Assembly (NCBI GenBank): GCA_040880525.1
Contig: JBBDIG010000033.1
Coordinates: 1-64,000 of the forward strand
Reading direction: 5' to 3'
DNA from: Bacteroidia bacterium
GTDB taxonomy: Bacteria; Bacteroidota; Bacteroidia; CAILMK01; JBBDIG01
Length of the DNA: 64,000 nt
Positions 1 through 8,605 of this stretch are shown here, piece after piece. How positions within the stretch are numbered: position 1 is the first letter of the stretch; each line of letters begins with the position of its first letter. A model generated the notes under the pieces. That model had not been told where the DNA came from, did not search any database, and was given only the letters and a program-made list of their open reading frames with translations. Both the position numbers and the translations under genes were made by a program.

Positions 1-342
1 AGTGGAATTATAAAATCAAGCCTCATATTGTATAGATTATTTCGTTACCAGTCCTAAGAAATAATATCCTATATATTTTTAAATATTAACTGCATTTTAT
101 TGAAATATTTAGAATTGGTCCGTGCAGATGCTAATAATTAGTGAAGCTTAATAGCGTTTATTTATACCAAACCTAAGCTGTATTTCTTCCACGGCTTGCC
201 TGCCAAAAACAGGTGAAATATTTTTTTAAATAACCCAGGAATCCAGAAGGTGACCATTGCCAGAAATATCACATTTCTGGCAAACTAAAACAAAAAGCCC
301 CGCTCCAACCGGATAGGGGCTTTCAACTAATGCAGATAATTC
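1..342. other. AT-rich intergenic stretch at window edge
   Basis: I see no coding region in this stretch. It holds a perfect 9-bp inverted repeat (GCCAGAAAT at 259-267 and ATTTCTGGC at 273-281, 5-base loop), and then the terminator of the neighbouring minus-strand gene. The first 180 bases are AT-rich and without recognisable structure; they may be the flank of a gene outside the window. Confidence 0.5.
291..323 (-). terminator. Intrinsic terminator of the 0.3-1.7 kb gene
   Basis: AAAGCCCC (294-301) and GGGGCTTT (316-323) pair perfectly over a 14-base loop. Read on the minus strand, the hairpin follows the stop codon of the sorting-domain protein by about 20 bases and ends in a run of five T. 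This is the standard rho-independent form. Confidence 0.8.
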
Positions 343-1677
343 TTAGTTCCTGATAAACTTTGAGGTGGCAATGCCATCTTCACTGGCAATGTGTACCAGA
401 TAAATACCTGTTTTGAGATGCCCAACCGCGAGTCTTTTTTCATTCCTCGCCTGCAAAACGGGGCGGCCGGTGAGATCGGTAATTGTTACGGTAAAGTCAT
501 CATTCGTCAGGTCAAGGTTCAACAAATCGACAACCGGGTTTGGGTAAACTTTGAAGGAGGATTGAACCCTTTTTTGGGCGATACCTGATATGGGAGAATA
601 AAGGTAAAGTAATTTAACTACCCTGCTCCATTCACCATTATCAAATTCCCACAGCACCTCTGTATCAATGCTGTTATCGGCATTGTACTCATATTCATGC
701 TTGGTAGCCGCCAACGTATCCCATGCTGATATAAAATTAATATACTCCTCCTCAATATATGTCAACGGATTTCCATGTGCGTCATAGGAATATGTTTCGC
801 GGGATTCACCAATATAAGCGCTCCCATTCCAAACCTCAATAGTCTGCTCCAATGGATAATCTTCGTCATTGTAAGCCGCTGTAATCCTTGCATCCTTTTG
901 CCATTGGGAGCCATCCCAATAAACGCTTTCAGCAGATTCTAATAACAGGTTTTCCATATCCAGGCTACCTGTCCATTTGTGCCAGATAATATTAATAGTC
1001 TTCGTCTCTAACTCCCAGGATGACGAGGTTACGTCATAAACATAAACTTCTACTTCTTTCGGCTCATCATTACTGCCATAGGTGATTATATCCTTTTGAT
1101 TTGGAATGTAACTGGTTTGCCCTGCAAATTTACTTTGATGCTCTACCTCAATGGGCCTGTCATTATCATCATAAGTGTAAAGTGTTTTTGTGCCATTCAG
1201 CAATTCCCAACTTCCTGAATCTTCATCCCATAATTGGTAAAGTTCTTCCTCTAGTTCTCCGTTCGGGTTGTAAAATCTTTGAATTCTCAAGTTATTAACC
1301 CATCCCTGTCCCATATTTATCCGGGTGAGGGTCACCGATAATTTACCTGCTGAATTATAAATCAAAGTATCCTTAGATACGGGCTCAAATTTTCCTGCTG
1401 CAAAAACCCCGGTCTGGGTAGAGATGATTTCTCCGGCAGCATTGTACCAAAACCTGATATTCTGCATGGTATCAAATCCATTTCCAGTCGGGCTAAACAC
1501 AATGATTTCAAACGGGTCAGGGTTAGCTTTCTTGTTTTGCCGCTGCTTAGTTTCTGTCTGGCTGTCCTGCTTTCCGAGTTTTGTCAGGCCCATGAATCTG
1601 CTTCCCTGCTGTGCAATGCCGTCCGTAAAAAGCAGCAGACAGCAAATAGTTAAAATAACTTGTGTTGTCTTTTTCAT
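343..1677 (-). CDS. Secreted protein with type IX (type A) C-terminal sorting domain
   Basis: The reading frame can be extended to 1716, but the ATG at 1677 begins a standard signal peptide (MKKTTQVIL... ending near GIAQQ), so I chose it. The middle has repeated short motifs of aromatic, Asp and Gly residues (YNSAGK, YNPNGE, YNDEDY, YDAHGN, YNADNS) spaced about 35-50 residues apart, resembling YD-type or beta-strand repeats. The last ~75 residues carry a VYPNPV motif, a DLTGRPV strand and GIYLVHI, which is the type A sorting domain read by the type IX secretion system. The protein is therefore expected to be exported to the cell surface or medium. The function of the repeat domain is unknown. 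Confidence 0.85.
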   Translation of the reverse strand: MKKTTQVILTICCLLLFTDGIAQQGSRFMGLTKLGKQDSQTETKQRQNKKANPDPFEIIVFSPTGNGFDTMQNIRFWYNAAGEIISTQTGVFAAGKFEPVSKDTLIYNSAGKLSVTLTRINMGQGWVNNLRIQRFYNPNGELEEELYQLWDEDSGSWELLNGTKTLYTYDDNDRPIEVEHQSKFAGQTSYIPNQKDIITYGSNDEPKEVEVYVYDVTSSSWELETKTINIIWHKWTGSLDMENLLLESAESVYWDGSQWQKDARITAAYNDEDYPLEQTIEVWNGSAYIGESRETYSYDAHGNPLTYIEEEYINFISAWDTLAATKHEYEYNADNSIDTEVLWEFDNGEWSRVVKLLYLYSPISGIAQKRVQSSFKVYPNPVVDLLNLDLTNDDFTVTITDLTGRPVLQARNEKRLAVGHLKTGIYLVHIASEDGIATSKFIRN

Positions 1678-2099
1678 ATTTAGTTTTTTGAAAATTGAAA
1701 TAAAAAATTTATCCAAAGAGAACCTGGTTTAAGTTAATTGCCCCCCAGCCAACTTGTCAATCAGGTTTTGGTTTCATGGATACATTTATACTAAAGTGCG
1801 GCACTTTACCGAGATGGTTGGAAAGCAACCTCAGTTTTTTGTGTCTTTCCGGGCAGAGGCTGCAGAAAGCATAGAAGACACAAGAAGCCGTTTAATATAA
1901 CTCAGGAATAGTAGGCTCTTTTTATGGCCTATGGCCATTGCGGAAGTTTCTATTAATCTCAATGGCCATCATTTTTGTTGCGACAAACCCGTATAGCATC
2001 CACAACTGATTATTGCCGGTTAATCAGTTTAAACGACTGACGCATTCCCTATTGCCGCAGAATACCTACCCGGAACTGAAAATCTTGAGGGTGATACTG
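1678..2099. other. Intergenic region rich in palindromes
   Basis: No convincing gene. Four structures are visible. TAAAGTGC-g-GCACTTTA (1792-1808) is a perfect odd palindrome of operator type. A hairpin GGTTG/CAACC (1816-1830) is followed by six T on the plus strand (1835-1840). TTGTGTCTT (1839-1847) pairs with AAGACACAA (1875-1883). ATGGCC-TAT-GGCCAT lies at 1924-1938. The plus-strand hairpin plus T-run looks like a terminator, although no plus-strand gene precedes it. Confidence 0.5.
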
Positions 2100-2300
2100 T
2101 TAAATTGAAGTGTAGGGTAGGGATTTCTCATACAATATCTCCGGGTCAAAGTCTGCTTCATTGGCCCACTGAATGGTATCGAAGCTTACTCTAACTGTTT
2201 TGAAAAGAGATAGGTCTTTTTGTTCTTTGAATATTCCCATATTAAAATAAGGCGACACATCAAACAACCGTTTTTCACCATTATTAAAGGTGAGAAGCAA
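2100..2300 (-). CDS. DUF2442 domain protein, short or non-ATG start
   Basis: The translated segment LLLTFNNGEKRLFDVSPYF followed by KTVRVSFDTIQWANEADFDPEILYE matches the whole DUF2442 fold, a small family common beside toxin-antitoxin and DUF4160 genes; its role is not established. The frame stays open upstream to a stop at 2352-2354 but has no ATG; the only standard alternative start is TTG at 2298-2300, which would cut the first family strand. A GGAGG sequence lies at 2347-2351, directly after the korB stop codon, and would suit an unusual start such as ATT (2340-2342) or CTG (2334-2336). No DUF4160 partner is visible. The gene may be N-terminally decayed. Confidence 0.55.
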   Translation of the reverse strand: MLLTFNNGEKRLFDVSPYFNMGIFKEQKDLSLFKTVRVSFDTIQWANEADFDPEILYEKSLPYTSI

Positions 2301-2351
2301 TTGGTATTCTTCCTGGGTTGAACATCTATGATACAGGTAAATATATCCTCC

Positions 2352-3407
2352 TTACCTCACCTCCCAGGTCTCCCTTCCGCTCAGCAGTTTATCCAGGTTC
2401 GGTTCACCCAGTTTTTCTGTAGCTACAGATAATTGCGCTTGCACCGCATCTTCGTAACAGGGACGGTCAATGGCGTAGAAGACTCCAAAAGGGCGGGGGA
2501 GGTGGCCTTCCTGTTCGGGATTGTCAAACAGGCGGGCGAGTAGATGCGCTTTGTAGCCGTCCTGCTCATTGTGAATCCAAAGATCGTCAGCGGAGAATTC
2601 ACCTGTAGTCATGTCCACGACTTCAGGTTTACCGCTTTGCAGCCTGATTCCTTTGCTATGATTTTCCCCAAAAAGCAGCGGCTGGCCATGCTCCACGAAA
2701 ACGGTCTCCTGTTGCTTGGTGCCTTTGTCAGTAAAGATGAAGAAAGCGCCATCATTAAACACGTTGCAGTTCTGATAAATCTCCAGCATCGAGGTGCCTT
2801 TGTGTTCAGCGGTACGCTTCAACATGGCCTGGAGGTGCTTTGGATCCCGGTCCATTGAGCGGGCTACAAATGTTCCGTCAGCACCGAGCGAAAGGGCAGC
2901 GGGGTTGAAAGGATGGTCCAGCGCCCCCAGCGGACTGGACTTGGTGATCAGCCCTTCCTGCGAAGTAGGGGAGTACTGGCCTTTGGTGAGGCCATATATC
3001 TCGTTGTTGAACAGCAAAATATTCACATTCAGGTTGCGCCTCAGCAGATGGATGAAGTGGTTGCCGCCTATGGAAAGTGCATCGCCATCACCTGTAATAA
3101 TGTATACGTTAAGTTCCGGTCGCGTCATCTTCAGGCCGCTGGCTACGGCAGTTGCCCGCCCATGGATTGAGTGCATTCCGAAGGTATCCATGTAGTACGG
3201 AAAGCGGCTGGAGCATCCAATTCCGGAAATAAAGACGATGTCTTCGCGCTTTCCCGGTAGTTGGGGCAAAACTGTTTGAACTTGTTTTAATATAGAATAA
3301 TCGCCACAGCCCGGGCACCAGCGCACGTCCTGGTCAGTGACGAGATCTTTGCTGGTGAAAGTATCATTCAGCTTAGCGGCTATATCTTCAGTTATATGTT
3401 GGGACAT
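2352..3407 (-). CDS. korB: 2-oxoacid:ferredoxin oxidoreductase, beta subunit
   Basis: This is the thiamine-diphosphate subunit of the enzyme that oxidatively decarboxylates 2-oxoglutarate (or another 2-oxoacid) to the acyl-CoA with ferredoxin as acceptor. Visible signatures are WCPGCGDY at residues 30-37, the TPP/Mg motif GDGDALSIGGNH from residue 106, and NNEIYGLTKGQ from residue 134. The length of 351 residues fits the beta subunits that pair with a fused gamma-alpha subunit. It lies downstream of korA on the same strand, but a 247-bp spacer with palindromes separates them, where homologous pairs are usually nearly abutting. Substrate choice between 2-oxoglutarate and other 2-oxoacids cannot be settled from sequence alone. 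Confidence 0.92.
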   Translation of the reverse strand: MSQHITEDIAAKLNDTFTSKDLVTDQDVRWCPGCGDYSILKQVQTVLPQLPGKREDIVFISGIGCSSRFPYYMDTFGMHSIHGRATAVASGLKMTRPELNVYIITGDGDALSIGGNHFIHLLRRNLNVNILLFNNEIYGLTKGQYSPTSQEGLITKSSPLGALDHPFNPAALSLGADGTFVARSMDRDPKHLQAMLKRTAEHKGTSMLEIYQNCNVFNDGAFFIFTDKGTKQQETVFVEHGQPLLFGENHSKGIRLQSGKPEVVDMTTGEFSADDLWIHNEQDGYKAHLLARLFDNPEQEGHLPRPFGVFYAIDRPCYEDAVQAQLSVATEKLGEPNLDKLLSGRETWEVR

Positions 3408-3654
3408 GATGTTTTGCTTCTTTCAGGCTTTCGGGGGGTTAGGGAAATTGGGTGTCTCGGGGCAGCAACACCCCTCTTTATCCCCCTCGATGGGGGAGTA
3501 TTTTCGCTTGCGCGAAAATTTACCAGGATTTTGTGGAATGGCTCAATACTGCAAGTTTTAAATCGAACGCCATAGATTCCAATGTTATTGAGCGCAATGC
3601 TATTCCTTACGCTGATGAGCGCTACGTTTGGGTTATGGCTTGTCTTTATCATTC
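3408..3654. repeat. Palindrome-rich insertion between korA and korB
   Basis: The spacer contains tCCCCC/GGGGGa (3481-3497) and a perfect 8-bp hairpin ATTTTCGC (3500-3507) / GCGAAAAT (3512-3519), next to G-rich and C-rich tracts (3431-3475). This looks like a small non-coding repetitive element placed inside an operon. A short C/G hairpin of similar form lies at about 38,320-38,340, but the similarity is confined to the CCC-AAT-GGGGG core. Confidence 0.5.
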
Positions 3655-5502
3655 CTATTCTAACAACGAAAGCACTTTGTTTTTAACCTCATTTACATGA
3701 AAAGGAAGGCCCTGTATTTTCGTGAATCGAATGGCATCCACCAAAAATTTATTGCGGATAATGTTTACAAGCTGGCCATCATTTATTTCGGGCACAACAA
3801 TCATTTCATAGTTTGCCAGAATCTCTCCCAGGTTCTTTGGCAGCGGGTTCAGGTATGAGAGATGTGTGTGGGCAACGCTGTATCCTTCTTCATTGAGTTG
3901 TTGCACTGCCGTTTTCAGAGTTCCAAAAGTGGAACCCCAACCGAGGAGCAGCATCCTGCCTTTTGTCGGTCCTACTTCTATTTTTTGTTCAGGAATAAAA
4001 TCCGCGATGTTGGAAATTTTTTGTGCCCTGATCTTCACCATCTTTTCATGGTTTTCAGGATCATAAGAAATATCACCGGTTACGTCTTCCTTTTCCAGGC
4101 CGCCAATCCTGTGCTCCAGGCCCTTTGTGCCGGGAACCGCCCATTTCCTCACCAATAATTCATCCCGTTGGTAAGGAAAGTATTTCCCGTTGGTCCGGTC
4201 TTCCGGCTTTGCATACTGCAAAGGGATCGCTGGCAGTTCCGAAGCTTTAGGAAACTTCCACGGTTCCGCGCCATTTCCCAAATAGCCATCACTCAGAAAA
4301 AATACAGGCGTCATAAAACGGATCGCGATGCGGCAAGCTTCATAGACTGCGTTAAAGCAATCCGATGGGGAGCGGGGCGCAATAACCGGGACAGGCGCTT
4401 CACCGTTTCTGCCATACAGCGCCTGCATCAGGTCGGCCTGCTCAGTTTTGGTGGGCATTCCTGTTGAAGGCCCGGAGCGTTGCACATTCACCACCACTAG
4501 GGGAATTTCAAGCATCACTGCCAGCCCTATGGCCTCTGTTTTTAGCGCTATGCCCGGACCGGAGGATGCCGTAACGGCTAAACTTCCGCCATAGGAAGCG
4601 CCAATGGCAGAGCAAATTGCAGCTATTTCATCCTCGGCCTGGAAGGTCATTACGCCAAAATTTTTGTGGCGTGAAAGCACGTGAAGTATATCAGACGCGG
4701 GAGTAATAGGGTAGGAGCCGTAGAACAATTTTGCCTTGCTTATTTGCGAAGCCGCGATGAGGCCATAAGCTGTGGCCTGATTGCCGGTAATACCCCGGTA
4801 GGTGCCGCTGGGCATTTTGGCAGGTTTTACATCGTAGCGGCCATTGAAGATCTCAGCCGTTTCACCATAGTGGTAGCCGGCTTTTAATACGCTGATATTG
4901 GCCTCCTCTATAATGCTATTGTTTTTGAATTTTTGCTTTAGAAAATTTACCGTTTTTTCAGGATCACGGTTGTAAAGCCAGTAGAGCATCCCCAGCACAA
5001 ACATATTTTTGCTGCGGTCTGCTTCCTTTGTGCTCAGGGGTAATTCTTTCAGCGCCTCCCGAGTCAGCTTGGTAACGGGCAGGGTGTATAGGGCATATTC
5101 GCTGAGGCTGCCGTCTTTAATTGGATTTTCTCCATCCTCATATTGCGCCAGCCGCAAATTTTTCGCATCAAACCCATCCTCGTTGGCAATGATGATCCCG
5201 CCTTTTTTCAGGTTGCGGAGGTTGGCTTTGAGCGCAGCCGCATTCATCACCACCAGCACATCGCAAAAATCGCCTGGGGTGTGGATTGCATCGCTTCCAA
5301 AGTTTATCTGAAATCCTGAAACTCCCGCGATTGTTCCGGCAGGTGCGCGAATCTCAGCGGGATAATCAGGGAAAGTACCCAGATCGTTGCCCGCCATCGC
5401 GGTGGTATTGGTAAATTGGGTGCCTGTGAGCTGGATTCCATCTCCTGAATCTCCGGCAAAACGTATGACTATGCTTGATTTAACGGTGGTTTCAACTGCC
5501 AT
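3655..5502 (-). CDS. korA: 2-oxoacid:ferredoxin oxidoreductase, fused gamma-alpha subunit
   Basis: Partner of KorB. Residues 10-190 form the gamma domain (IRFAGDSGDGIQLTG), which takes part in CoA handling, and residues 235-610 form the alpha pyrimidine-binding domains with the hallmark YPITP at 264-268. The length of 615 residues is typical of this fused type. No ferredoxin-like 4Fe-4S subunit is encoded next to it, so the electron acceptor is encoded elsewhere. A TACCTTTG -7 element on the minus strand at 5537-5544 lies 35 bases upstream. Together with korB it replaces or complements the 2-oxoglutarate dehydrogenase complex in the citrate cycle (inference). Confidence 0.93.
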   Translation of the reverse strand: MAVETTVKSSIVIRFAGDSGDGIQLTGTQFTNTTAMAGNDLGTFPDYPAEIRAPAGTIAGVSGFQINFGSDAIHTPGDFCDVLVVMNAAALKANLRNLKKGGIIIANEDGFDAKNLRLAQYEDGENPIKDGSLSEYALYTLPVTKLTREALKELPLSTKEADRSKNMFVLGMLYWLYNRDPEKTVNFLKQKFKNNSIIEEANISVLKAGYHYGETAEIFNGRYDVKPAKMPSGTYRGITGNQATAYGLIAASQISKAKLFYGSYPITPASDILHVLSRHKNFGVMTFQAEDEIAAICSAIGASYGGSLAVTASSGPGIALKTEAIGLAVMLEIPLVVVNVQRSGPSTGMPTKTEQADLMQALYGRNGEAPVPVIAPRSPSDCFNAVYEACRIAIRFMTPVFFLSDGYLGNGAEPWKFPKASELPAIPLQYAKPEDRTNGKYFPYQRDELLVRKWAVPGTKGLEHRIGGLEKEDVTGDISYDPENHEKMVKIRAQKISNIADFIPEQKIEVGPTKGRMLLLGWGSTFGTLKTAVQQLNEEGYSVAHTHLSYLNPLPKNLGEILANYEMIVVPEINDGQLVNIIRNKFLVDAIRFTKIQGLPFHVNEVKNKVLSLLE

Positions 5503-5536
5503 AAATAATGGCCTTCCGTGGCCCTGAATTTTACCG

Positions 5537-5566
5537 CAAAGGTACCTAATTTATAATGATTATAAA
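5537..5566 (-). promoter_or_regulatory. Putative promoter of korA-korB
   Basis: On the minus strand, TACCTTTG (5544-5537) matches the Bacteroidota -7 consensus TAnnTTTG exactly. TTTA (5566-5563) lies 18 bases upstream, one base away from the -33 TTTG. Confidence 0.5.
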
Positions 5567-5653
5567 TAAGAAAGCTACTCTTGGATTTAAGATTTGCAAG
5601 GAATCCAAAAAGTTCTAAAAGAAGTGGAATTACTTTTCTGGTCCAAACCTGAA

Positions 5654-6322
5654 TTATAATAGTGCATACGTAAGTTTTATGTTTAAAGCAAAATGTCCTT
5701 TTATAGTTGGACCTTCATTGAGATCAACTACATTAAAAATCTGGAAATTTTCCCAAAAAACCATAGTGTTCGGTCTTGGTGTAATAATGTTATAATGGGT
5801 TCTGACCTTGCGGATGCCCAGGCCTACATACATTTCCCAACCAAAGCGTGATTTTGTGGATGGCAACAGCAATCCGTATTTCAGGGTATAACCTGCCACC
5901 TTACGATCAACTTCCGCTTCTTCATACCAGATTCGCTGTCCCTCTGCATCCAGGAAATTACCATTGACCATATTAAAGGACTGCCAAACGCCAAAACCTT
6001 CAAAAGCCAGGTAAAAGGGGATTCTGCTTCGGGGGGCAAAGATGTACCGGATCTCTTCCCTTATTTTAAAGAGATCCACATTTGAAGCGTTACCTACACT
6101 GTTGGCAAGCGGGGTTTTTATGCCCACGTTCACTTCAAGTCCCAGGCTTTCCGCTGGCCGGTATTCCAAGCCAAGATGATAGTTGGGCGTAACCAAATCC
6201 ACAAAGCTCAGCGGTGCGAATTTCAGAATTAATTGGGCGGGTTTTTTCTCCTCAAAGTTTTGTGCGGCAAGTGGCAAAGTCGAAAGAGCCGAGAAAAGGA
6301 TAAATGGTAATAAATACTTCAT
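5654..6322 (-). CDS. Outer-membrane beta-barrel-like protein, unknown role
   Basis: 222 residues with a signal peptide (MKYLLPFILFSALSTLPLAAQ). The rest alternates polar and hydrophobic residues in strand-like blocks (LGLEYRPAESLGLEVNVGI, FYLAFEGFGVW, WEMYVGLGIRKVRT) and ends with the strand HFALNIKLTYALL, as small DUF3575-like barrels do. It is probably a porin-like or structural outer-membrane protein. It stands alone, 58 bases downstream of the OmpA lipoprotein gene on the same strand, so the two may be cotranscribed. The family assignment is tentative. Confidence 0.7.
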   Translation of the reverse strand: MKYLLPFILFSALSTLPLAAQNFEEKKPAQLILKFAPLSFVDLVTPNYHLGLEYRPAESLGLEVNVGIKTPLANSVGNASNVDLFKIREEIRYIFAPRSRIPFYLAFEGFGVWQSFNMVNGNFLDAEGQRIWYEEAEVDRKVAGYTLKYGLLLPSTKSRFGWEMYVGLGIRKVRTHYNIITPRPNTMVFWENFQIFNVVDLNEGPTIKGHFALNIKLTYALL

Positions 6323-6380
6323 TCCTCAAAAGTAGCTTTTACCCTGAGATGTTAGCTACCTCAATAGGGTTGCCCGGTTA

Positions 6381-7268
6381 TTATCTGTCTGATGCCGCAG
6401 AGCCACTTCGCTGAATGAGTTCATAAAGCTGGTCAAGCTTGGGTTGCAGGATAATTTCGGTCCTTCGGTTTTTGGCGCGTCCTTCAGCAGTAGTGTTTGG
6501 AGCTACAGGATAATACTGGCCATGGCCAGCTGCAGTGATTCTTTTGGGGTCTACTCCGCTGCCTTCAAGAATACGAGTGATGGAAGTTGCTCGCTGTACG
6601 CTCAAATCCCAGTTATCCTCAAATTTTGGAGTTTTAATGGGAACCGTATCTGTATGGCCTTCTACGAGAATGTCAATGTCAGGATTCTTTTTCAGGACGT
6701 CCCCTAGTTTTTCCAGGGCCTCTTTGCCTTTTGGATCCACATTCGTTCTGCCGGATTGGAAAAGCAGCTTTTCTGAAAGTGATACGTATACGCGGCCATT
6801 CCGGTTTTCCACAGATAGTTCTTCGCTGTTAAAACCTGTCAGGGCATTTTGCACACGGTTCAGAAGTTCTGATGCTGCTCTCCGTTGCTGACTTATCATT
6901 TCCTGCAGCTCTTTCATCCTGGCTTCACGATCGGCCAGAGTTTGTTCCTTTGCATTGAGTTCCGCTTCCTTTTGCTTCAGTTCATTCAGCAATTCCACTT
7001 TTTCAGCAGATGATGTGGCCACATATCGCTCTACTTCATTCTGAAGCAAACGATATTTATCTCCCATTCCGGCCGTATCCTCTTCCAGCGCTGTAGCCCT
7101 GGCTTCAAGATTATCAATCCTTGCCAAATGTTCGGTTTCGCGCACCTCGCATTCGATTCTGGCGGCCTCCATTTCATTATATTTCTTTGTAGATACGCAA
7201 GAGGTGACAGAAATCATAAGCAACATCATAAAGATGCCCTGGAAAATTTTTTTGGAATAATGATTCAT
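6381..7268 (-). CDS. OmpA-family peptidoglycan-binding lipoprotein
   Basis: A lipobox (ISVTSC, Cys24) marks it as a lipoprotein. Residues ~30-140 are a heptad-rich coiled coil with many Glu, Lys and Leu. Residues ~165-285 form the OmpA C-terminal domain: LLFQSGRTNVDPKG, VEGHTDTVPI, RATSITRIL, AAGHGQYYPVAPN, KNRRTEIILQP. The conserved NRRTEI Arg that contacts diaminopimelate is present. The protein is expected to tether the outer membrane to peptidoglycan. Its length and coiled coil resemble the Bacteroidota OmpA/MotB-like lipoproteins rather than the 8-stranded-barrel OmpA. Confidence 0.88.
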   Translation of the reverse strand: MNHYSKKIFQGIFMMLLMISVTSCVSTKKYNEMEAARIECEVRETEHLARIDNLEARATALEEDTAGMGDKYRLLQNEVERYVATSSAEKVELLNELKQKEAELNAKEQTLADREARMKELQEMISQQRRAASELLNRVQNALTGFNSEELSVENRNGRVYVSLSEKLLFQSGRTNVDPKGKEALEKLGDVLKKNPDIDILVEGHTDTVPIKTPKFEDNWDLSVQRATSITRILEGSGVDPKRITAAGHGQYYPVAPNTTAEGRAKNRRTEIILQPKLDQLYELIQRSGSAASDR

Positions 7269-7350
7269 TTTTTTATTTTTTTGAATTGATGAAGGGATAA
7301 CATCTGTCAGGCTAAATGGATGTGTAAGGAGGCGAAATTTTAAGTTACAC

Positions 7351-8079
7351 TCATCCTTCAGTCATCAGCGGCAAGCGTATTTCGCTTTCTGAATTTGTGA
7401 GAAAGTTTTCATGTTTCATTGCTGCCACCTTATCTCTTATTTCAACAGAAGTAAGGCTTACCGTAGCAACAGGACCGCTTTTGTTTTTGAAAATCCCCCG
7501 GATCTCAGGATTGTCTCTCCCGAATAAATGAAATTTGCGAAGCGGGAATGGTTCCCCGGTTTTTTCCTTCAGCCAGTCGCTAAAGAGCGTGTGCCGGTGC
7601 TGTATGTCAGCAGGGTCGTACAGCATTTCAGATGACCAGATCTGCGGGCGTTCCGGATCTACCCAGCGCAAATGCTTTTGTGAGCCATCCCATTTTATTT
7701 CCGTGATATTGATTTTTGGCTTTGGTTCTACAATCACCAGCGTAAAAGGCTCAATACCTGATAATGGATAATCTGCATAAAAATGACAAGGACCGGGGAG
7801 CATGAATTGCTGAAGCACCACTAATCCCCGGCTCATGCGATAAGGGGGTTGATGGAGGTGCCTGCCGAAAGCTCCATTCAGCAAGCAAGCCAGCCTTCCC
7901 TGCTCAGAAATGGCAAGCCAGGTTCCGCCTCCGTCAGGGTCCTTTGGGTAGAGAAGCTTTTGCCCGGCCATTTCAATAATTCCAGGCGGCAGGGAGGGGG
8001 TACGCGCGTCTCCTTCATCCCGGTTGGAGGCAATCCGGTAGTTTCCGTTTTTTCCAGGAATATAAGTAAGCGTACACAT
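7351..8079 (-). CDS. NRDE-family (TANGO2-like) protein
   Basis: The frame opens at 8142, but the family begins with MCTLTY, so the ATG at 8079 is used: the Cys at position 2 is the conserved N-terminal Cys of this Ntn-hydrolase-like family. The signature NRDE follows at residues 19-22, then GGTWLAISEQGRLACLLN. The family is found from bacteria to human TANGO2, with proposed roles in haem or lipid metabolism that remain unsettled. It is transcribed divergently from the hypothetical gene at 8.2 kb. Confidence 0.85.
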   Translation of the reverse strand: MCTLTYIPGKNGNYRIASNRDEGDARTPSLPPGIIEMAGQKLLYPKDPDGGGTWLAISEQGRLACLLNGAFGRHLHQPPYRMSRGLVVLQQFMLPGPCHFYADYPLSGIEPFTLVIVEPKPKINITEIKWDGSQKHLRWVDPERPQIWSSEMLYDPADIQHRHTLFSDWLKEKTGEPFPLRKFHLFGRDNPEIRGIFKNKSGPVATVSLTSVEIRDKVAAMKHENFLTNSESEIRLPLMTEG

Positions 8080-8191
8080 GTTTACTAAAATTTGCGTCTT
8101 GACATATATTGAACAAAACCAGAGGCTAATCCTTCTCAACAAAATACAGAAAGATCGCCAATATTTGGATCAAATCTAAAATATTTACAGA

Positions 8192-8605
8192 ATGATGAGC
8201 AATATCAAAGAAGATAGAAATGTAGAAGTGTCGCGGTTGCAAAAGGGAGTGCGGGAATATTTGGGTTTGGGATCAGATGAGGTGATATTTGATTTTCAGC
8301 AGAAAGGGGAGCTTACCAGGCTTGATCTGGTTACGGTGAACCCGCGTCATAATCAGTCATTTTTGTTTCATACTGAAGAAGGCGTTGACAAGAAGGATGC
8401 GCTGGAAAAGATGATGCATTATATCAAAACCTACAGAGATAAAGAGAACTCATATACCATTCAATGGATGGCGCGTGGCAGCAATGAACTTCATACCTCC
8501 TATTTCCGGGCAAAAAATATTTATGATGCGCTGGATAAACTGAACTATGGCAGGGACATGACCTCCATTACAGTTTTCAGTGTGGTGCTGAATCCGGTAT
8601 CTTAG
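8192..8605 (+). CDS. Hypothetical protein, 137 residues
   Basis: No family recognised. The protein is soluble, with no signal peptide or membrane segment, and rich in charged residues. The C-terminal half has the form of a small alpha/beta domain (SYTIQWMARGSNELHTSYFRA, then a helix NIYDALDKLNYG and a strand SITVFSVVLNPVS). Either ATG of the initial Met-Met pair could be the start. Its stop codon overlaps that of the convergent gene by four bases (TTAG at 8602-8605). Confidence 0.7.
   Translation: MMSNIKEDRNVEVSRLQKGVREYLGLGSDEVIFDFQQKGELTRLDLVTVNPRHNQSFLFHTEEGVDKKDALEKMMHYIKTYRDKENSYTIQWMARGSNELHTSYFRAKNIYDALDKLNYGRDMTSITVFSVVLNPVS

Noticed and set aside
2794-3195. Plus-strand frame of 133 codons inside korB
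   Set aside because: Antisense shadow of a well-supported gene.
3392-3652. Minus-strand frame of 86 codons in the korA-korB spacer
   Set aside because: It covers hairpins and C/G tracts; composition is not that of a folded protein.
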